DNA of 47,677 nt from Gemmatimonadota bacterium. GTDB taxonomy: Bacteria > Gemmatimonadota > Gemmatimonadetes > Palauibacterales > Palauibacteraceae. The notes under the pieces are model-generated. The model searched no databases and was not told the DNA's origin. It saw only the letters and a list, made by a program, of their open reading frames with translations. Both the position numbers and the translations under genes were made by a program. How positions within the stretch are numbered: the first letter of the stretch is position 1; each line of letters begins with the position of its first letter. Below are positions 17,038 to 25,941 of the stretch, piece by piece. The stretch covers positions 2,748,473 through 2,796,149 of the forward strand of contig CP070670.1 of NCBI GenBank assembly GCA_020351855.1, in the 5' to 3' direction.

Positions 17038-18090
17038 GTGGACCAGCGCGCCGTCACCCCGCCCGACGTCCACGAGGCGGCGGAGCTCGTCACGCTTGCG
17101 AGCATCCGGGACGCTTCGGCGCGCATCGAGAGGGTGGCCGTTCGCACGCCCCTTCTCCGGGTGGACCACGCCGGCGAGCACGTCTGGCTGAAGTGCGAGA
17201 GCCTCCAGCCGACAGGGGCGTTCAAGATCCGCGGAGCGTACAACTTCATCGCCCGGCTCGATCCCGCGATCCGGGCCCGCGGCGTGCTGACGTACTCGTC
17301 CGGCAACCACGCCCAGGCAGTGGCCTACGCGGCACGTCATTTCGGAGTCCCCGCCACCGTCGTGATGCCCGTCGACGCCCCCGCCTCCAAGATCGAGGCC
17401 ACGCGGCGCCTCGGGGCGCGGATCGAGCTCTGCGGTACCCTGAGTACGGAGCGGCGGGCCCGGGCCCAGGAGCTGGCAGAGGCGTCCGAGGCGCCGATCG
17501 TGCCGCCCTTCGATCACCCGGAGATCATCGCCGGACAGGGCACCGTGGGTCTGGAGATCGTGCAGCAGCTGGCGGACTCGGACGAACCGCAGGCGATAAA
17601 GGAATCGCCACCCCTCGTGCTGGTGCCGATCGGTGGGGGCGGCCTCATCTCCGGCATCGCGGCGGCCCTGCGCGAGCTGGTGGAGGGAGCGGTCGTGGTG
17701 GGGGTGGAGCCCGTGGGTGCCGCTGCGATGAAGCGTTCGCTCGAGGCTGGTGCTCCCGTTCTGCTCGAGAGGGTGGACACGATCGCGGACGGGCTGCGGC
17801 CGGTGACGCCCGGGCGGCTCACCTTCGCCCACTGCGGGGCGCTCGTGGATCGCGTCGTCACGGTCTCGGATGAGCAGATACGGCGAGGCGTGCAGTGGTG
17901 CTTCGATCGTCGCCTGGTCGTGGAGCCGAGCGGTGCCGCCGGGGTCGCGGCCATGCTCGAGTACCCGCAGGCCCTCGGCGGCGCGGGGCGGCCCCTCGTC
18001 ATCGTGCTGTCGGGCGGCAACGTCGGTTGGCATCGCCTGCGAGACCTGCTCGACGCGGTCGATGCCACGGCCGCCCGTCCCCGGACCTGA
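17038..18090 (+). CDS. Threonine/serine dehydratase-like PLP enzyme
   Basis: This 350-residue fold-type II PLP enzyme has the cofactor lysine at K63 in PTGAFKIRGA, the substrate loop SSGNHAQAVA near residue 85, and the phosphate-binding glycine loop PIGGGGLISGI near residue 198. It ends with LSGGNVGWHRL. There is no C-terminal ACT domain, so it resembles catabolic threonine dehydratase or serine racemase rather than feedback-inhibited IlvA. The likely reaction is deamination of threonine or serine to the 2-keto acid and ammonia, or serine racemisation. About 15 extra residues, QLADSDEPQAIKESPP, precede the glycine-loop strand. The GTG start lies five bases after gyrA. Confidence 0.85.
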   Translation: MDQRAVTPPDVHEAAELVTLASIRDASARIERVAVRTPLLRVDHAGEHVWLKCESLQPTGAFKIRGAYNFIARLDPAIRARGVLTYSSGNHAQAVAYAARHFGVPATVVMPVDAPASKIEATRRLGARIELCGTLSTERRARAQELAEASEAPIVPPFDHPEIIAGQGTVGLEIVQQLADSDEPQAIKESPPLVLVPIGGGGLISGIAAALRELVEGAVVVGVEPVGAAAMKRSLEAGAPVLLERVDTIADGLRPVTPGRLTFAHCGALVDRVVTVSDEQIRRGVQWCFDRRLVVEPSGAAGVAAMLEYPQALGGAGRPLVIVLSGGNVGWHRLRDLLDAVDATAARPRT

Positions 18091-18095
18091 AACGC

Positions 18096-19046
18096 ATGGA
18101 AGAGAACCGCACCCTCAGCGCCGTTCCCGGCATTCAGGTCGGGCACGCTGAGGACCGGCACGCTGAGACCGGGTGTACGGTGGTGCTCGGCCCGTTCTCC
18201 GCGGCCGTGGAGGTTCGCGGCCTGGCCACGGGATCCCGGGAGCTGGATGCCCTCTCCCCGCTGCACCTGGTGCCGAAGTGCGATGCGATCCTGCTCACGG
18301 GCGGTTCGGCGTTCGGCCTCGCGGCGGCTGACGGAGTCGTGCGCTGGCTGGAGGAGAGGGGGCGCGGCTTCGAGACCCGCGCGGCCACAGTGCCGATCGT
18401 GCCGGCGGCCGTCATCTATGACCTCGGCCTCGGCGATGCGGCGAGGAGGCCCGATGCGGAGATGGGCTATGCGGCGGCGGCCGCCGCGTCGAGCCGGCCC
18501 GTCGAGGAGGGTCCGGTGGGGGTGGGAGCGGGAGCGAGCGTCGGCAAGCTGCGTCTGGAAGGGCTGGAGCGCGCCGGCGTCGGGACATGGGCCGATCCGG
18601 GCAGGCCCGAGCGGCCGGGAGCGCACGCCGTGGCGGCCCTCGCCGTGGTGAACGCGTTCGGGGATGTGCTGGACGATCACGGCAGGATCATCGCCGGTTC
18701 GCGCGGCCCGGATGGCGGCTACCTCGACACGGCCCGGGCGATCCGGAGGGGAGAGGCCCCCGCATGGATCGGGCGGCCCGGCGAGTGCACGACGCTCGCG
18801 GTCGTGGCGACCGACGCACCGCTCGACAAGACCGCGCTCCAGGTGGTGGCCCGTCAGGCGATGAACGCAGTCGTCCGTCGCGTATCGCCGGCCAGCACCG
18901 CGTTCGACGGCGATATCGTCTTTGCCGCGGCCACCGGGGCGACCGGAACGGGGCAGGCGGCCTTCGGGCCCGTCGACGTGCTGGCGCTCGGCCTCAGGGC
19001 CCAGCACGCGCTCGAGCAGGCTCTACAGCGCGCCGTGAGGCGTTGA
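18096..19046 (+). CDS. P1-family (S58, DmpA-like) peptidase
   Basis: The 316-residue protein belongs to the DmpA/P1 group of self-cleaving N-terminal-nucleophile aminopeptidases. Landmarks are VPGIQVGHAED near the N-terminus, LLTGGSAFGLAAADGV (about residue 67), VPIVPAAVIYDL (about 102) and GVGAGASVGK. The likely processing site is within GECTT (residues 229-233), followed by LAVVATDAPL; cleavage would expose T232 or T233 as the nucleophile. DFDGD-like FDGDIVFAAATG near the C-terminus also fits. These enzymes release N-terminal D- or beta-amino acids from small peptides, but the substrate cannot be inferred here. It starts with an ATG five bases after the PLP enzyme gene, in the same operon. 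Confidence 0.85.
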   Translation: MEENRTLSAVPGIQVGHAEDRHAETGCTVVLGPFSAAVEVRGLATGSRELDALSPLHLVPKCDAILLTGGSAFGLAAADGVVRWLEERGRGFETRAATVPIVPAAVIYDLGLGDAARRPDAEMGYAAAAAASSRPVEEGPVGVGAGASVGKLRLEGLERAGVGTWADPGRPERPGAHAVAALAVVNAFGDVLDDHGRIIAGSRGPDGGYLDTARAIRRGEAPAWIGRPGECTTLAVVATDAPLDKTALQVVARQAMNAVVRRVSPASTAFDGDIVFAAATGATGTGQAAFGPVDVLALGLRAQHALEQALQRAVRR

Positions 19047-19056
19047 GCGCGGTGCC

Positions 19057-19773
19057 GTGAGCCTGCTGCTGTTCGACGTAGACGGAACCCTCGTCAAGTC
19101 CCGCGGTGCGGGGCGTGTAGCCTTGCGTGCCGCGATGCTCGAGGTCTGGGGACTGACGGGTCCGATCGATGGCCACGACTTCCGGGGCAAGACCGATCCC
19201 TGGATCGTCCGTCAGCTGCTCCGCTTCTCCGGCTGGGAGGACGGGAAGATCGATGCGCGGCTGCCGGAGGTCTGGGAGCCCTATCTCCGGCACCTGGATG
19301 CTGCCCTCGCATCGTCGCGCACCCGGCCGTCTCCCTGTGCCGGCGTGCCACGGTTGCTGGAGAGACTCACGGCGGAGGGCCACCACCTCTTGGGCCTCGT
19401 GACCGGCAACGTTGCGGAGGGTGCCACGCGAAAGCTCCGCGCTGCGGGCCTCGACGGCCGCTTCGAGATCGGGGCCTTCGGGTCCGACTCGGAGTGCCGG
19501 GACGATCTCCCCCCGCTCGCGGTGGCGAGGGCATCCCGCCTGTCCGGCTTCGGCTTCCGGCTCGACGAGGCGATCGTCATCGGAGACACGCCAGAGGACG
19601 TACGTTGCGCCCGGGTAAACGGGGCGCGGGTGATCGCGGTCGCCACGGGCGGCTTCGATGCGGGCGTCCTGCAGGCCCACGGTCCCGATCTGCTGCTCGA
19701 GGATCTGGCCGACACGGAGGCCGTCCTGGAAGCCTTCGAGGGGCTCGGCGCCAGCGTTCGCGGGGACCGATGA
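19057..19773 (+). CDS. HAD-superfamily hydrolase, phosphoglycolate phosphatase-like
   Basis: The 238-residue cytoplasmic phosphatase carries the HAD motifs in order: I, FDVDGTLV (nucleophile D8, acid D10); II, GLVTGN at about residue 113; and IV, IGDTPEDV near residue 174. A helical cap lies between motifs I and II. The substrate could be phosphoglycolate or another small phosphoester. The start is a GTG at 19057, ten bases after the P1 peptidase. Its last bases overlap the ATG of the CYTH gene (ATGA at 19770), so the two products are likely made together. Confidence 0.85.
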   Translation: MSLLLFDVDGTLVKSRGAGRVALRAAMLEVWGLTGPIDGHDFRGKTDPWIVRQLLRFSGWEDGKIDARLPEVWEPYLRHLDAALASSRTRPSPCAGVPRLLERLTAEGHHLLGLVTGNVAEGATRKLRAAGLDGRFEIGAFGSDSECRDDLPPLAVARASRLSGFGFRLDEAIVIGDTPEDVRCARVNGARVIAVATGGFDAGVLQAHGPDLLLEDLADTEAVLEAFEGLGASVRGDR

Positions 19774-20348
19774 AGCGAGAGTTCGAGCTCAAGGCCGTCC
19801 TCACGGGTGAAGAGGCCGAATTCCGGGCGCGCCTCTCGCGTGCCGGCTGGCGCCTGTCGTTCGAGGGCACGATGTCGGACCGTCGTCTGGACACGCCCGA
19901 TCGGGTGCTGGAGGATCGCGACGTGGTCTTGCGTTTGCGCTCCATGCGGGCCAGAAGCGGGAAGACGCGCACGTCTCTTTGCTGGAAGGGGCCGGCGAGC
20001 GAGGAGGACGGCTACAAGGTGCGGGCCGAGGTGGAGACGACCGTGGGGGATGCGGTCGTGGCCGCGGAGATCATGGGGCGGCTGAGCTACACGGAAACGA
20101 CGCTGGCGTTGGACCGTGAGATCGCGGTATTCGCCAAGGGCGGCGTCTGGGCCCGGATCGAACGCTATCCGGCGATGGACACGCTGATCGAGCTGGAGGG
20201 GGATCCAGCGGACGTCGAGGCGTGCATCGAAGAGCTCGGGTTGCCTCGCGAGGCCTGGAAGCCCTGGCCGCTGGGCGTGTTCATCCAGCAGTACGAGGAG
20301 CGGACAGGAGGGGCGGCCCGGCTTTGCGAAGAGGACCATCGTGGCTGA
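19770..20348 (+). CDS. CYTH-domain protein (class IV adenylate cyclase / triphosphatase-like)
   Basis: The 192-residue protein has the CYTH signature ExExK at its N-terminus (E4, E6, K8), then a conserved acidic and basic tunnel: RRLDTPDRVL, VLRLRSM, CWKGPASEEDGYKVRAEVE, and IERYPAMDTLIELEG near residue 135. CYTH proteins bind triphosphate groups within a beta-tunnel; known activities are tripolyphosphatase, thiamine triphosphatase and type IV adenylate cyclase. Sequence alone does not decide between them, though the small size fits CyaB-like members. The ATG overlaps the HAD stop, and the last eight bases overlap the GTG of the next gene. The tight HAD-CYTH-membrane protein grouping suggests a joint role in phosphate or nucleotide metabolism. 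Confidence 0.85.
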   Translation: MKREFELKAVLTGEEAEFRARLSRAGWRLSFEGTMSDRRLDTPDRVLEDRDVVLRLRSMRARSGKTRTSLCWKGPASEEDGYKVRAEVETTVGDAVVAAEIMGRLSYTETTLALDREIAVFAKGGVWARIERYPAMDTLIELEGDPADVEACIEELGLPREAWKPWPLGVFIQQYEERTGGAARLCEEDHRG

Positions 20349-21762
20349 CGAGCCGACCTTCTCGGTCGATGCTTTCCTCGAGGGCGACCGCCTGCGGCGG
20401 GGAGTCGAGCTCCGGGTCGGCGAGGGAGCGCTGACGTATGACGATCTCGTCCTCTCCTTGGACGAGGTGTTCTGGACTTCGAGGCGAGCGGGCCTGCTGC
20501 TCGTGTTCGCAACGGGCTACACCGTGGCCTTCAGGGCCTCCGAGGAGAGGCTCGACGAGCTGGCCCGGACGATCGATGGAAAGGTGGACGGCGGTGGACT
20601 GCGGAGGGCGCTGCTCGAGACCCTCGAGGGCGAGTCCATCGTGTGCCACGGCGGGGTCGCGGCCTCCGGGAAGGTGGGCGGGAACGACGTCGGGGAACCT
20701 TCCCGAGCCGTGCGTGGGCTCCACGTCGCCGTGTTCACCCGGCAGGCGCTCCACCTGTTCGCCCGCCAGGATGCCATCCGGGTCCCGTGGCCGATGGAGG
20801 TAGCGCGCGAGACGGAGGATGCCGCCCGCCCGGACCGACCGTTTCTGGAGTTGCAGGGTAGCGGTGCCGCGCTGCGGCTTCTCTACCTGCGGCCGGAGGA
20901 ACGGACCGCCGTGCTCGCGGTGGCGGGCCAGGCTCCCTCCGGATCGGCAGATCGAGAAGAGGCGATCGAGATGTTCGCCCGCCGCGAGGTGGCGGGGCCG
21001 ACGCCGGCCCGTCTCCCCGAGTTCAACACCTCAGCCGAGACGATCCGGGTCCATGCGGAGCGCGAGGCGGCAAGGTTGCCGGACGACCTTCGGCAGCGAG
21101 CGCTTCTGGACGGGGATTTCTTTGCGAACCACTTCCGGGAACTCGGCGAAACAGCTCTCGGGCCTCTCCTCTTCCGGAAGTCGGCCGCGTCCCGGGCGCG
21201 GAGCCTGGCCAAGGCGGTCGAGGCGATGGACGCGGGGGCACTCCAGGACGATGCGCGGGCAGCGTCGCTCAACTCGCTGGGCCGATTGGCGGAAGGCTAC
21301 GGTCGCGAGCTGCGACGTCTGCTTCAGGGAAAGCGGCGAGCGCAGCGGCTGGAGGAGCGGCTGCGGCTTTCGGATGCCCTGCGCGAGTCTCTGCAGGGCC
21401 GCTTCCTCGCGCCGGTGCACGATCTCGCTCCGCAGCTGCAGCGGCTGGAGCGGGCCCAGGCCGACCTCATCGTCCGGCTCGAGCGGCTGGAGGAAGGGCC
21501 GCCCGAGGCGGAGGAGACGGAGCTGGATGCCGCTGCCGAGGAGTGGCACGGTGCGCTGGTCTTGGTCGACCGGGACTTCGAGAGCGCGTGGGGAGAGCTC
21601 CTGGCGGAGATCGGCCAGGTGTGGGCGGACAACCTGTTGCCGGGGCTCGTGGAGGCGGCCGCCGCTCCGCGTCAGCGGGTGCCGGAGTGGATCAAGCTGC
21701 TCATGATCGGGTTGATTACCCTGCTCGTCGTCGCCACGGCCGTTCTCGTCCTGCTCCGGTGA
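20341..21762 (+). CDS. Tail-anchored protein of unknown function with a coiled-coil middle
   Basis: I do not recognise this 473-residue protein. The N-terminal part has two stretches with a similar pattern (about residues 25-75 and 120-190: a hydrophobic strand, FWTSRRAGLLLVFATGYTVAFR, and later LHLFARQDAIRVPW), which resemble a duplicated PH-like beta fold. Residues 215-420 are strongly helical and charged, rich in Ala, Arg, Glu and Leu, with coiled-coil potential. The final 20 residues (WIKLLMIGLITLLVVATAV) form a single membrane helix with almost nothing after it. The soluble part would therefore face the cytoplasm as in tail-anchored proteins. The GTG start overlaps the end of the CYTH gene by eight bases. 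Confidence 0.75.
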   Translation: MADEPTFSVDAFLEGDRLRRGVELRVGEGALTYDDLVLSLDEVFWTSRRAGLLLVFATGYTVAFRASEERLDELARTIDGKVDGGGLRRALLETLEGESIVCHGGVAASGKVGGNDVGEPSRAVRGLHVAVFTRQALHLFARQDAIRVPWPMEVARETEDAARPDRPFLELQGSGAALRLLYLRPEERTAVLAVAGQAPSGSADREEAIEMFARREVAGPTPARLPEFNTSAETIRVHAEREAARLPDDLRQRALLDGDFFANHFRELGETALGPLLFRKSAASRARSLAKAVEAMDAGALQDDARAASLNSLGRLAEGYGRELRRLLQGKRRAQRLEERLRLSDALRESLQGRFLAPVHDLAPQLQRLERAQADLIVRLERLEEGPPEAEETELDAAAEEWHGALVLVDRDFESAWGELLAEIGQVWADNLLPGLVEAAAAPRQRVPEWIKLLMIGLITLLVVATAVLVLLR

Positions 21763-21927
21763 CCCCGGTCCTCGTCGCCCCCCGGCGGATGGGGAGTTGC
21801 TGGCGAAGAGCGTACCGATGTGGAAGAATGTGGCTCGCCGGTGGGGCGGTGCGAGCGGTCACCGAGTACGGGAGGGGTGTCCGCCGGACGTCCCGGGAGC
21901 CACCGAACTGAGGAGTGCGTGCAAGGA
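21763..21927. other. Non-coding gap before the DsbA-like gene
   Basis: About 160 bases without a credible gene. An ATG at 21820 is in frame with the DsbA-like gene, but the extra residues are Gly/Arg/Ser-rich and lack a ribosome-binding site. No clear promoter or terminator was seen. Confidence 0.3.
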
Positions 21928-22677
21928 ATGAGTAAACGATCCCAGAACAGACCCGCTTCGGGCTCCGGCCCTGGGCGGACCTTCTACCTGGCCATCGGTG
22001 CCATCGTCATCATCGGCATTGCCGGACTGCTGCTGGCCCGCGGGGGCGATGACGGTCCGCTGGAGATCCCGATCGCGATCGCCGAGACCGAAGCCGACGC
22101 CGCTGCCGGCGTCGGCGCGGGGCCCGAGGATGCCCCGGTGACGCTGGTCGAGTTCGCCGATTTCCAGTGCCCCGCCTGTGCACGCTTCTATGCGTTCTCG
22201 GGGCGTCTCATCAAGCAGAACTACGTGGATCGCGGTGGTTCGGTCCGCTGGGTGTACTACGACTTCCCGCTGGACCAACACCCGCACGCGCTCCCGGCCG
22301 CGATCGCGGCACGCTGCGCTGGGGAGCAGGACCGCTTCTGGCAGATGCACGACCTGATCTACGCACGCCAAACGCAATGGTCGCCCAAGGACGATGCACG
22401 GGGGGACTTCGAGGACATGGCGGACGAGTTGGGGCTGGATCGTGGAACGTACCGGGAGTGCGTGAAGGAGGGTCGTCACCTGGAGCGCATCTTCGCCGCG
22501 GCGAAGTACGGCCAGCGCCTGGGCGTGAACTCTACGCCGACCCTTTTCGTCAACGGAAGACGGGCTCCGCAGGACTATGAGGCCCTCGAGCAGATGATCC
22601 TGGAGGCTGCCGCCGAGAGCGCCGGGGCGGGAGCGGGAGAGGCCGCGACGGAGGAAGGCAGTGCTCCGTCTGGCTGA
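21928..22677 (+). CDS. Membrane-anchored DsbA-like thioredoxin-fold oxidoreductase
   Basis: The 249-residue protein has an N-terminal membrane anchor (about residues 18-37, YLAIGAIVIIGIAGLLLA) and a thioredoxin-fold domain facing the periplasm. The redox motif is C81-P-A-C84 in ADFQCPACARF, and the cis-proline loop is NSTPTLFVNG near residue 200. The Ala/Gly/Glu-rich C-terminus is probably disordered. It should oxidise or isomerise disulfides in secreted proteins. A VKOR gene follows directly, and such pairs are known to re-oxidise each other. The start is uncertain: ATG 21928 has AAGGA touching it, while an in-frame GTG at 21919 has AGGAG three bases upstream. Confidence 0.88.
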   Translation: MSKRSQNRPASGSGPGRTFYLAIGAIVIIGIAGLLLARGGDDGPLEIPIAIAETEADAAAGVGAGPEDAPVTLVEFADFQCPACARFYAFSGRLIKQNYVDRGGSVRWVYYDFPLDQHPHALPAAIAARCAGEQDRFWQMHDLIYARQTQWSPKDDARGDFEDMADELGLDRGTYRECVKEGRHLERIFAAAKYGQRLGVNSTPTLFVNGRRAPQDYEALEQMILEAAAESAGAGAGEAATEEGSAPSG

Positions 22678-22679
22678 CG

Positions 22680-22705
22680 CCCCCCCATCGATGGGCCGGG
22701 GGGGG
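22680..22705. repeat. C-run / G-run hairpin between dsbA-like and VKOR genes
   Basis: Seven Cs (22680-22686) face eight Gs (22698-22705) around a short loop. Inside it lies the perfect 12-bp palindrome CCCATCGATGGG (22684-22695), so two alternative hairpins are possible. It begins just after the stop of the DsbA-like gene and ends before the GGAGG of the VKOR gene. No T-run follows. Confidence 0.5.
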
Positions 22706-22721
22706 TGAGGGAGGAGGCGGC

Positions 22722-23159
22722 ATGAGGAAGCGGATGACGATCGCGTTGCTGGCCCTGACGGGCCTGTTCATCTCGGTCTACCTGCTTCTCTACACGCTCG
22801 GGTTCTACGGCGAGCTCGTCTGCGGCTCCGGGTCTTGCGAGACGGTCCAGACCTCGGAGTACGCGAGCCTGTTCGGGATCCCGGTGGCGGGCTGGGGAGC
22901 CGCGTGGTACGGGGCCGTCTTGGTTCTCTCTTTCCTCGCGGTCCAGCCGGCCTTCGCCGAGGCCAAGTGGACGACGCCGTCCATCCTCCTGCTGGCCGGC
23001 CTTGGCCTCCTGTTCTCGATCTACCTCACGTACGTGGAACTCTTCGTCATCTACGCGATCTGCTGGTGGTGCGTGACGAGCGCCGTGCTCACCCTGCTGA
23101 TATTCCTGCTCGCGCTGCCGCTGGGCGGCAGGCGGCGCGCGGATGCCGGAGGGCCGTAG
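22722..23159 (+). CDS. Vitamin K epoxide reductase (VKOR) family protein
   Basis: The 145-residue integral membrane protein has four hydrophobic segments (about residues 6-28, 58-77, 86-108 and 111-134). It has both cysteine pairs of bacterial VKOR: the loop pair C34 and C39 (CGSGSC) and the active-site C114-W-W-C117 facing the quinone. The conserved serine/tryptophan region GIPVAGWGAAWYG lies near residue 52. It should pass electrons from the neighbouring DsbA-like protein to quinone, thereby replacing DsbB. The ATG has GGAGG ahead of it. It lacks the fused thioredoxin domain found in some homologs; that role falls to the upstream gene. Confidence 0.92.
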   Translation: MRKRMTIALLALTGLFISVYLLLYTLGFYGELVCGSGSCETVQTSEYASLFGIPVAGWGAAWYGAVLVLSFLAVQPAFAEAKWTTPSILLLAGLGLLFSIYLTYVELFVIYAICWWCVTSAVLTLLIFLLALPLGGRRRADAGGP

Positions 23160-23177
23160 CCGGAGATCCCGCGGAGC

Positions 23178-24272
<1,095 letters not shown>

Positions 24273-24295
24273 TCAGGCCCGCTCGCGGAAAACCG

Positions 24296-25159
24296 TCAGG
24301 CGCTGGCGCTCCAAAAGCCCTCCAGGGCCGATCCGTCCGGGGACGCCCTGAGCTTGTCGAATGCCCGGTTGCGGATCTGGCGGATCCGCTCGCGGGTCAC
24401 TCCGAGCAGCGATCCGATCTCCTCCAGCGTCATCTCCTCGCCGTCGTCCAGGCCGTAGTACAGCACGAGGATCTTCCGCTCCCGCTCGGTGAGGAACCTC
24501 TCGAACATCCTTTCCAGGAACTCGCGCCGCGCCTGAGCCTCGACATCCACCTCGATGTCCTCGTCGTCCAACCCCGAGAAGCGCTCTCCGAAGGAGGCGC
24601 TGTCCCGATCGGAGCGATCGAGCGGAGCGTCCAGGCTGAGCTCTGCAGAGGCGACCCGCCGCAGCGCCCGTACGGTCTCGACCGGCTCCTCCATCTCCTC
24701 GGCGATCTCCCGGTCGGTCGGCGTACGGCCGAGCTTCTGCGTGAGCATCGTCTCGGTCCGGGACAGCTTCACGAGATTGGAGTTCTGGTTCAGCGGGATG
24801 CGGACGGATCGGGTCTGCTCGGCGAGCGCCTGCAGGACCGTCTGGCGGATCCACCAGACGGCGTAGGAGATGAACTTCACCCCCTTGTCCGGATCGAACT
24901 TCTTGACCGCCTTGAGCAATCCCTCGTTCCCGATGCAGACCAGCTCGGCCAGGTTGAGGCCGCGGCCCTGGTACTTTTTCACGTACGAGATCACGAACCG
25001 CAGATTGGCCGTGACCAGCCGCTCCGCGGCCGCACGGTCTCCCGTACGGGCGCGGCGCGCGATCTCGCGTTCCTGCTGGGGATCCGCGATCAGCGGGTAA
25101 CGCTCGACGTCCTGGAGGTACTGGTCGAACGAATCAAGATTGCGCGAATCGAAGAACAT
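24296..25159 (-). CDS. RNA polymerase sigma factor, sigma70 family group 2
   Basis: The 287-residue protein has sigma70 regions 1.2 to 4 but no region 1.1, as in group 2 alternative factors. Region 1.2 is DSFDQYLQDVERYPLI. Region 2 contains NLRFVISYVKKYQGRG and FDPDKGVKFISYAVWWIRQ, the -10 recognition and melting segment. Region 3 has LGRTPTDREIAEEM. Region 4 has LTERERKILVLYYGLDDG and the helix-turn-helix TLEEIGSLLGVTRERIRQI that contacts the -35 box. It would direct polymerase to a subset of promoters, perhaps in stress or stationary phase. Too short to be the primary RpoD. The stop is followed by a strong terminator, so it is probably monocistronic. Confidence 0.92.
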   Translation of the reverse strand: MFFDSRNLDSFDQYLQDVERYPLIADPQQEREIARRARTGDRAAAERLVTANLRFVISYVKKYQGRGLNLAELVCIGNEGLLKAVKKFDPDKGVKFISYAVWWIRQTVLQALAEQTRSVRIPLNQNSNLVKLSRTETMLTQKLGRTPTDREIAEEMEEPVETVRALRRVASAELSLDAPLDRSDRDSASFGERFSGLDDEDIEVDVEAQARREFLERMFERFLTERERKILVLYYGLDDGEEMTLEEIGSLLGVTRERIRQIRNRAFDKLRASPDGSALEGFWSASA

Positions 25160-25359
25160 CTATCCTCGGCAGTTTCTGTCGGTGCGGCTCCTCGCAACGG
25201 ACGACGGGCGACCGCCTCCGGCGACCGATCGGTCCGCGCGTGCGCTTCGACGCGCGGCCTTAGTACAGACTGGCTGGTGCGATGTTCCTGCCGACGAGCC
25301 CCGTTCTCACCGACCGGTGCCCGTCTGCCTGTCCGGGTCCGCCGGAGCGCGGCGCCCGC
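25160..25359. promoter_or_regulatory. Gap between ccmH and the sigma-factor gene with two palindromes
   Basis: These 200 bases hold no gene. They contain a perfect 12-bp palindrome GACCGATCGGTC (25223-25234), directly joined to a perfect 8-bp stem CCGCGCGT/ACGCGCGG (25234-25241 and 25250-25257, loop of eight). The pair lies about 65-100 bases upstream of the sigma-factor start, where regulatory or terminator structures would be expected. No convincing -10/-35 pair was found. Confidence 0.45.
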
Positions 25360-25941
25360 CTAGTGAACGCTCTCCATCTGCCGGCGAATCCAGTCCTCCT
25401 CCTCCTTGCTCAGCGATCCCGCGGTGCCGGCCGCCGGCTGATCGCCGTCCCGGCCCGCCGCGTCCTCCACGGGCGCCGGTCCGCCTGGAATCACGACGCT
25501 CTCCGCCGTCCCGCCGGATGCGGTCGTTGCGCCCGTCCAACGCCTGATCTGTCGGACCAGGAGCCCCGCTCCGCCGAGCAGCGCCACGGCCGGAAGCAGG
25601 TACACGAGGAGGTTGATCCCCTTCGGCTCCGGCTTGAGGAGGATCCAGTCGCCGTATCGACCCACGAAATACTCCCGCACGTCCTCCGGCGACTCCCCGG
25701 CGGCCAGCCGATCCCGGATCACTGACTGCATCTCCCGGGCCAGTCCGGAGGAGGACTCGAGCACCGACTGGTTGCGGCACACCGGGCAGCGCAGCTCGGC
25801 GGCGACCTCGGCTGTCCGCTGGTCCAATTCCGCCGCGGAGAGTTCCTGCGCGGCGGCTCCGGCCGCGTGGGGGGTCGAGGCCAGGAAGAGCAGGCCCAAG
25901 AGCAGCGGCGCGCGGCGCCCTTTTCTTCCCTCAAGACTCAT
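25360..25941 (-). CDS. ccmH: Cytochrome c maturation protein CcmH
   Basis: The 193-residue envelope protein helps keep apocytochrome c cysteines reduced for haem attachment. A signal peptide (about residues 1-32, ending AAGAAAQ) precedes the redox motif LRCPVCRNQS (C52, C55). A long stretch VIRDRLAAGESPEDVREYFVGRYGDWIL, present in family members, follows. A membrane helix (about residues 108-127) anchors the C-terminal part, and the last 60 residues are Gly/Ala/Glu-rich and not conserved in the family as I know it. There is no fused CcmI. The ATG overlaps the end of ccmG by eleven bases. It is the last gene of the ccm operon. Confidence 0.92.
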   Translation of the reverse strand: MSLEGRKGRRAPLLLGLLFLASTPHAAGAAAQELSAAELDQRTAEVAAELRCPVCRNQSVLESSSGLAREMQSVIRDRLAAGESPEDVREYFVGRYGDWILLKPEPKGINLLVYLLPAVALLGGAGLLVRQIRRWTGATTASGGTAESVVIPGGPAPVEDAAGRDGDQPAAGTAGSLSKEEEDWIRRQMESVH

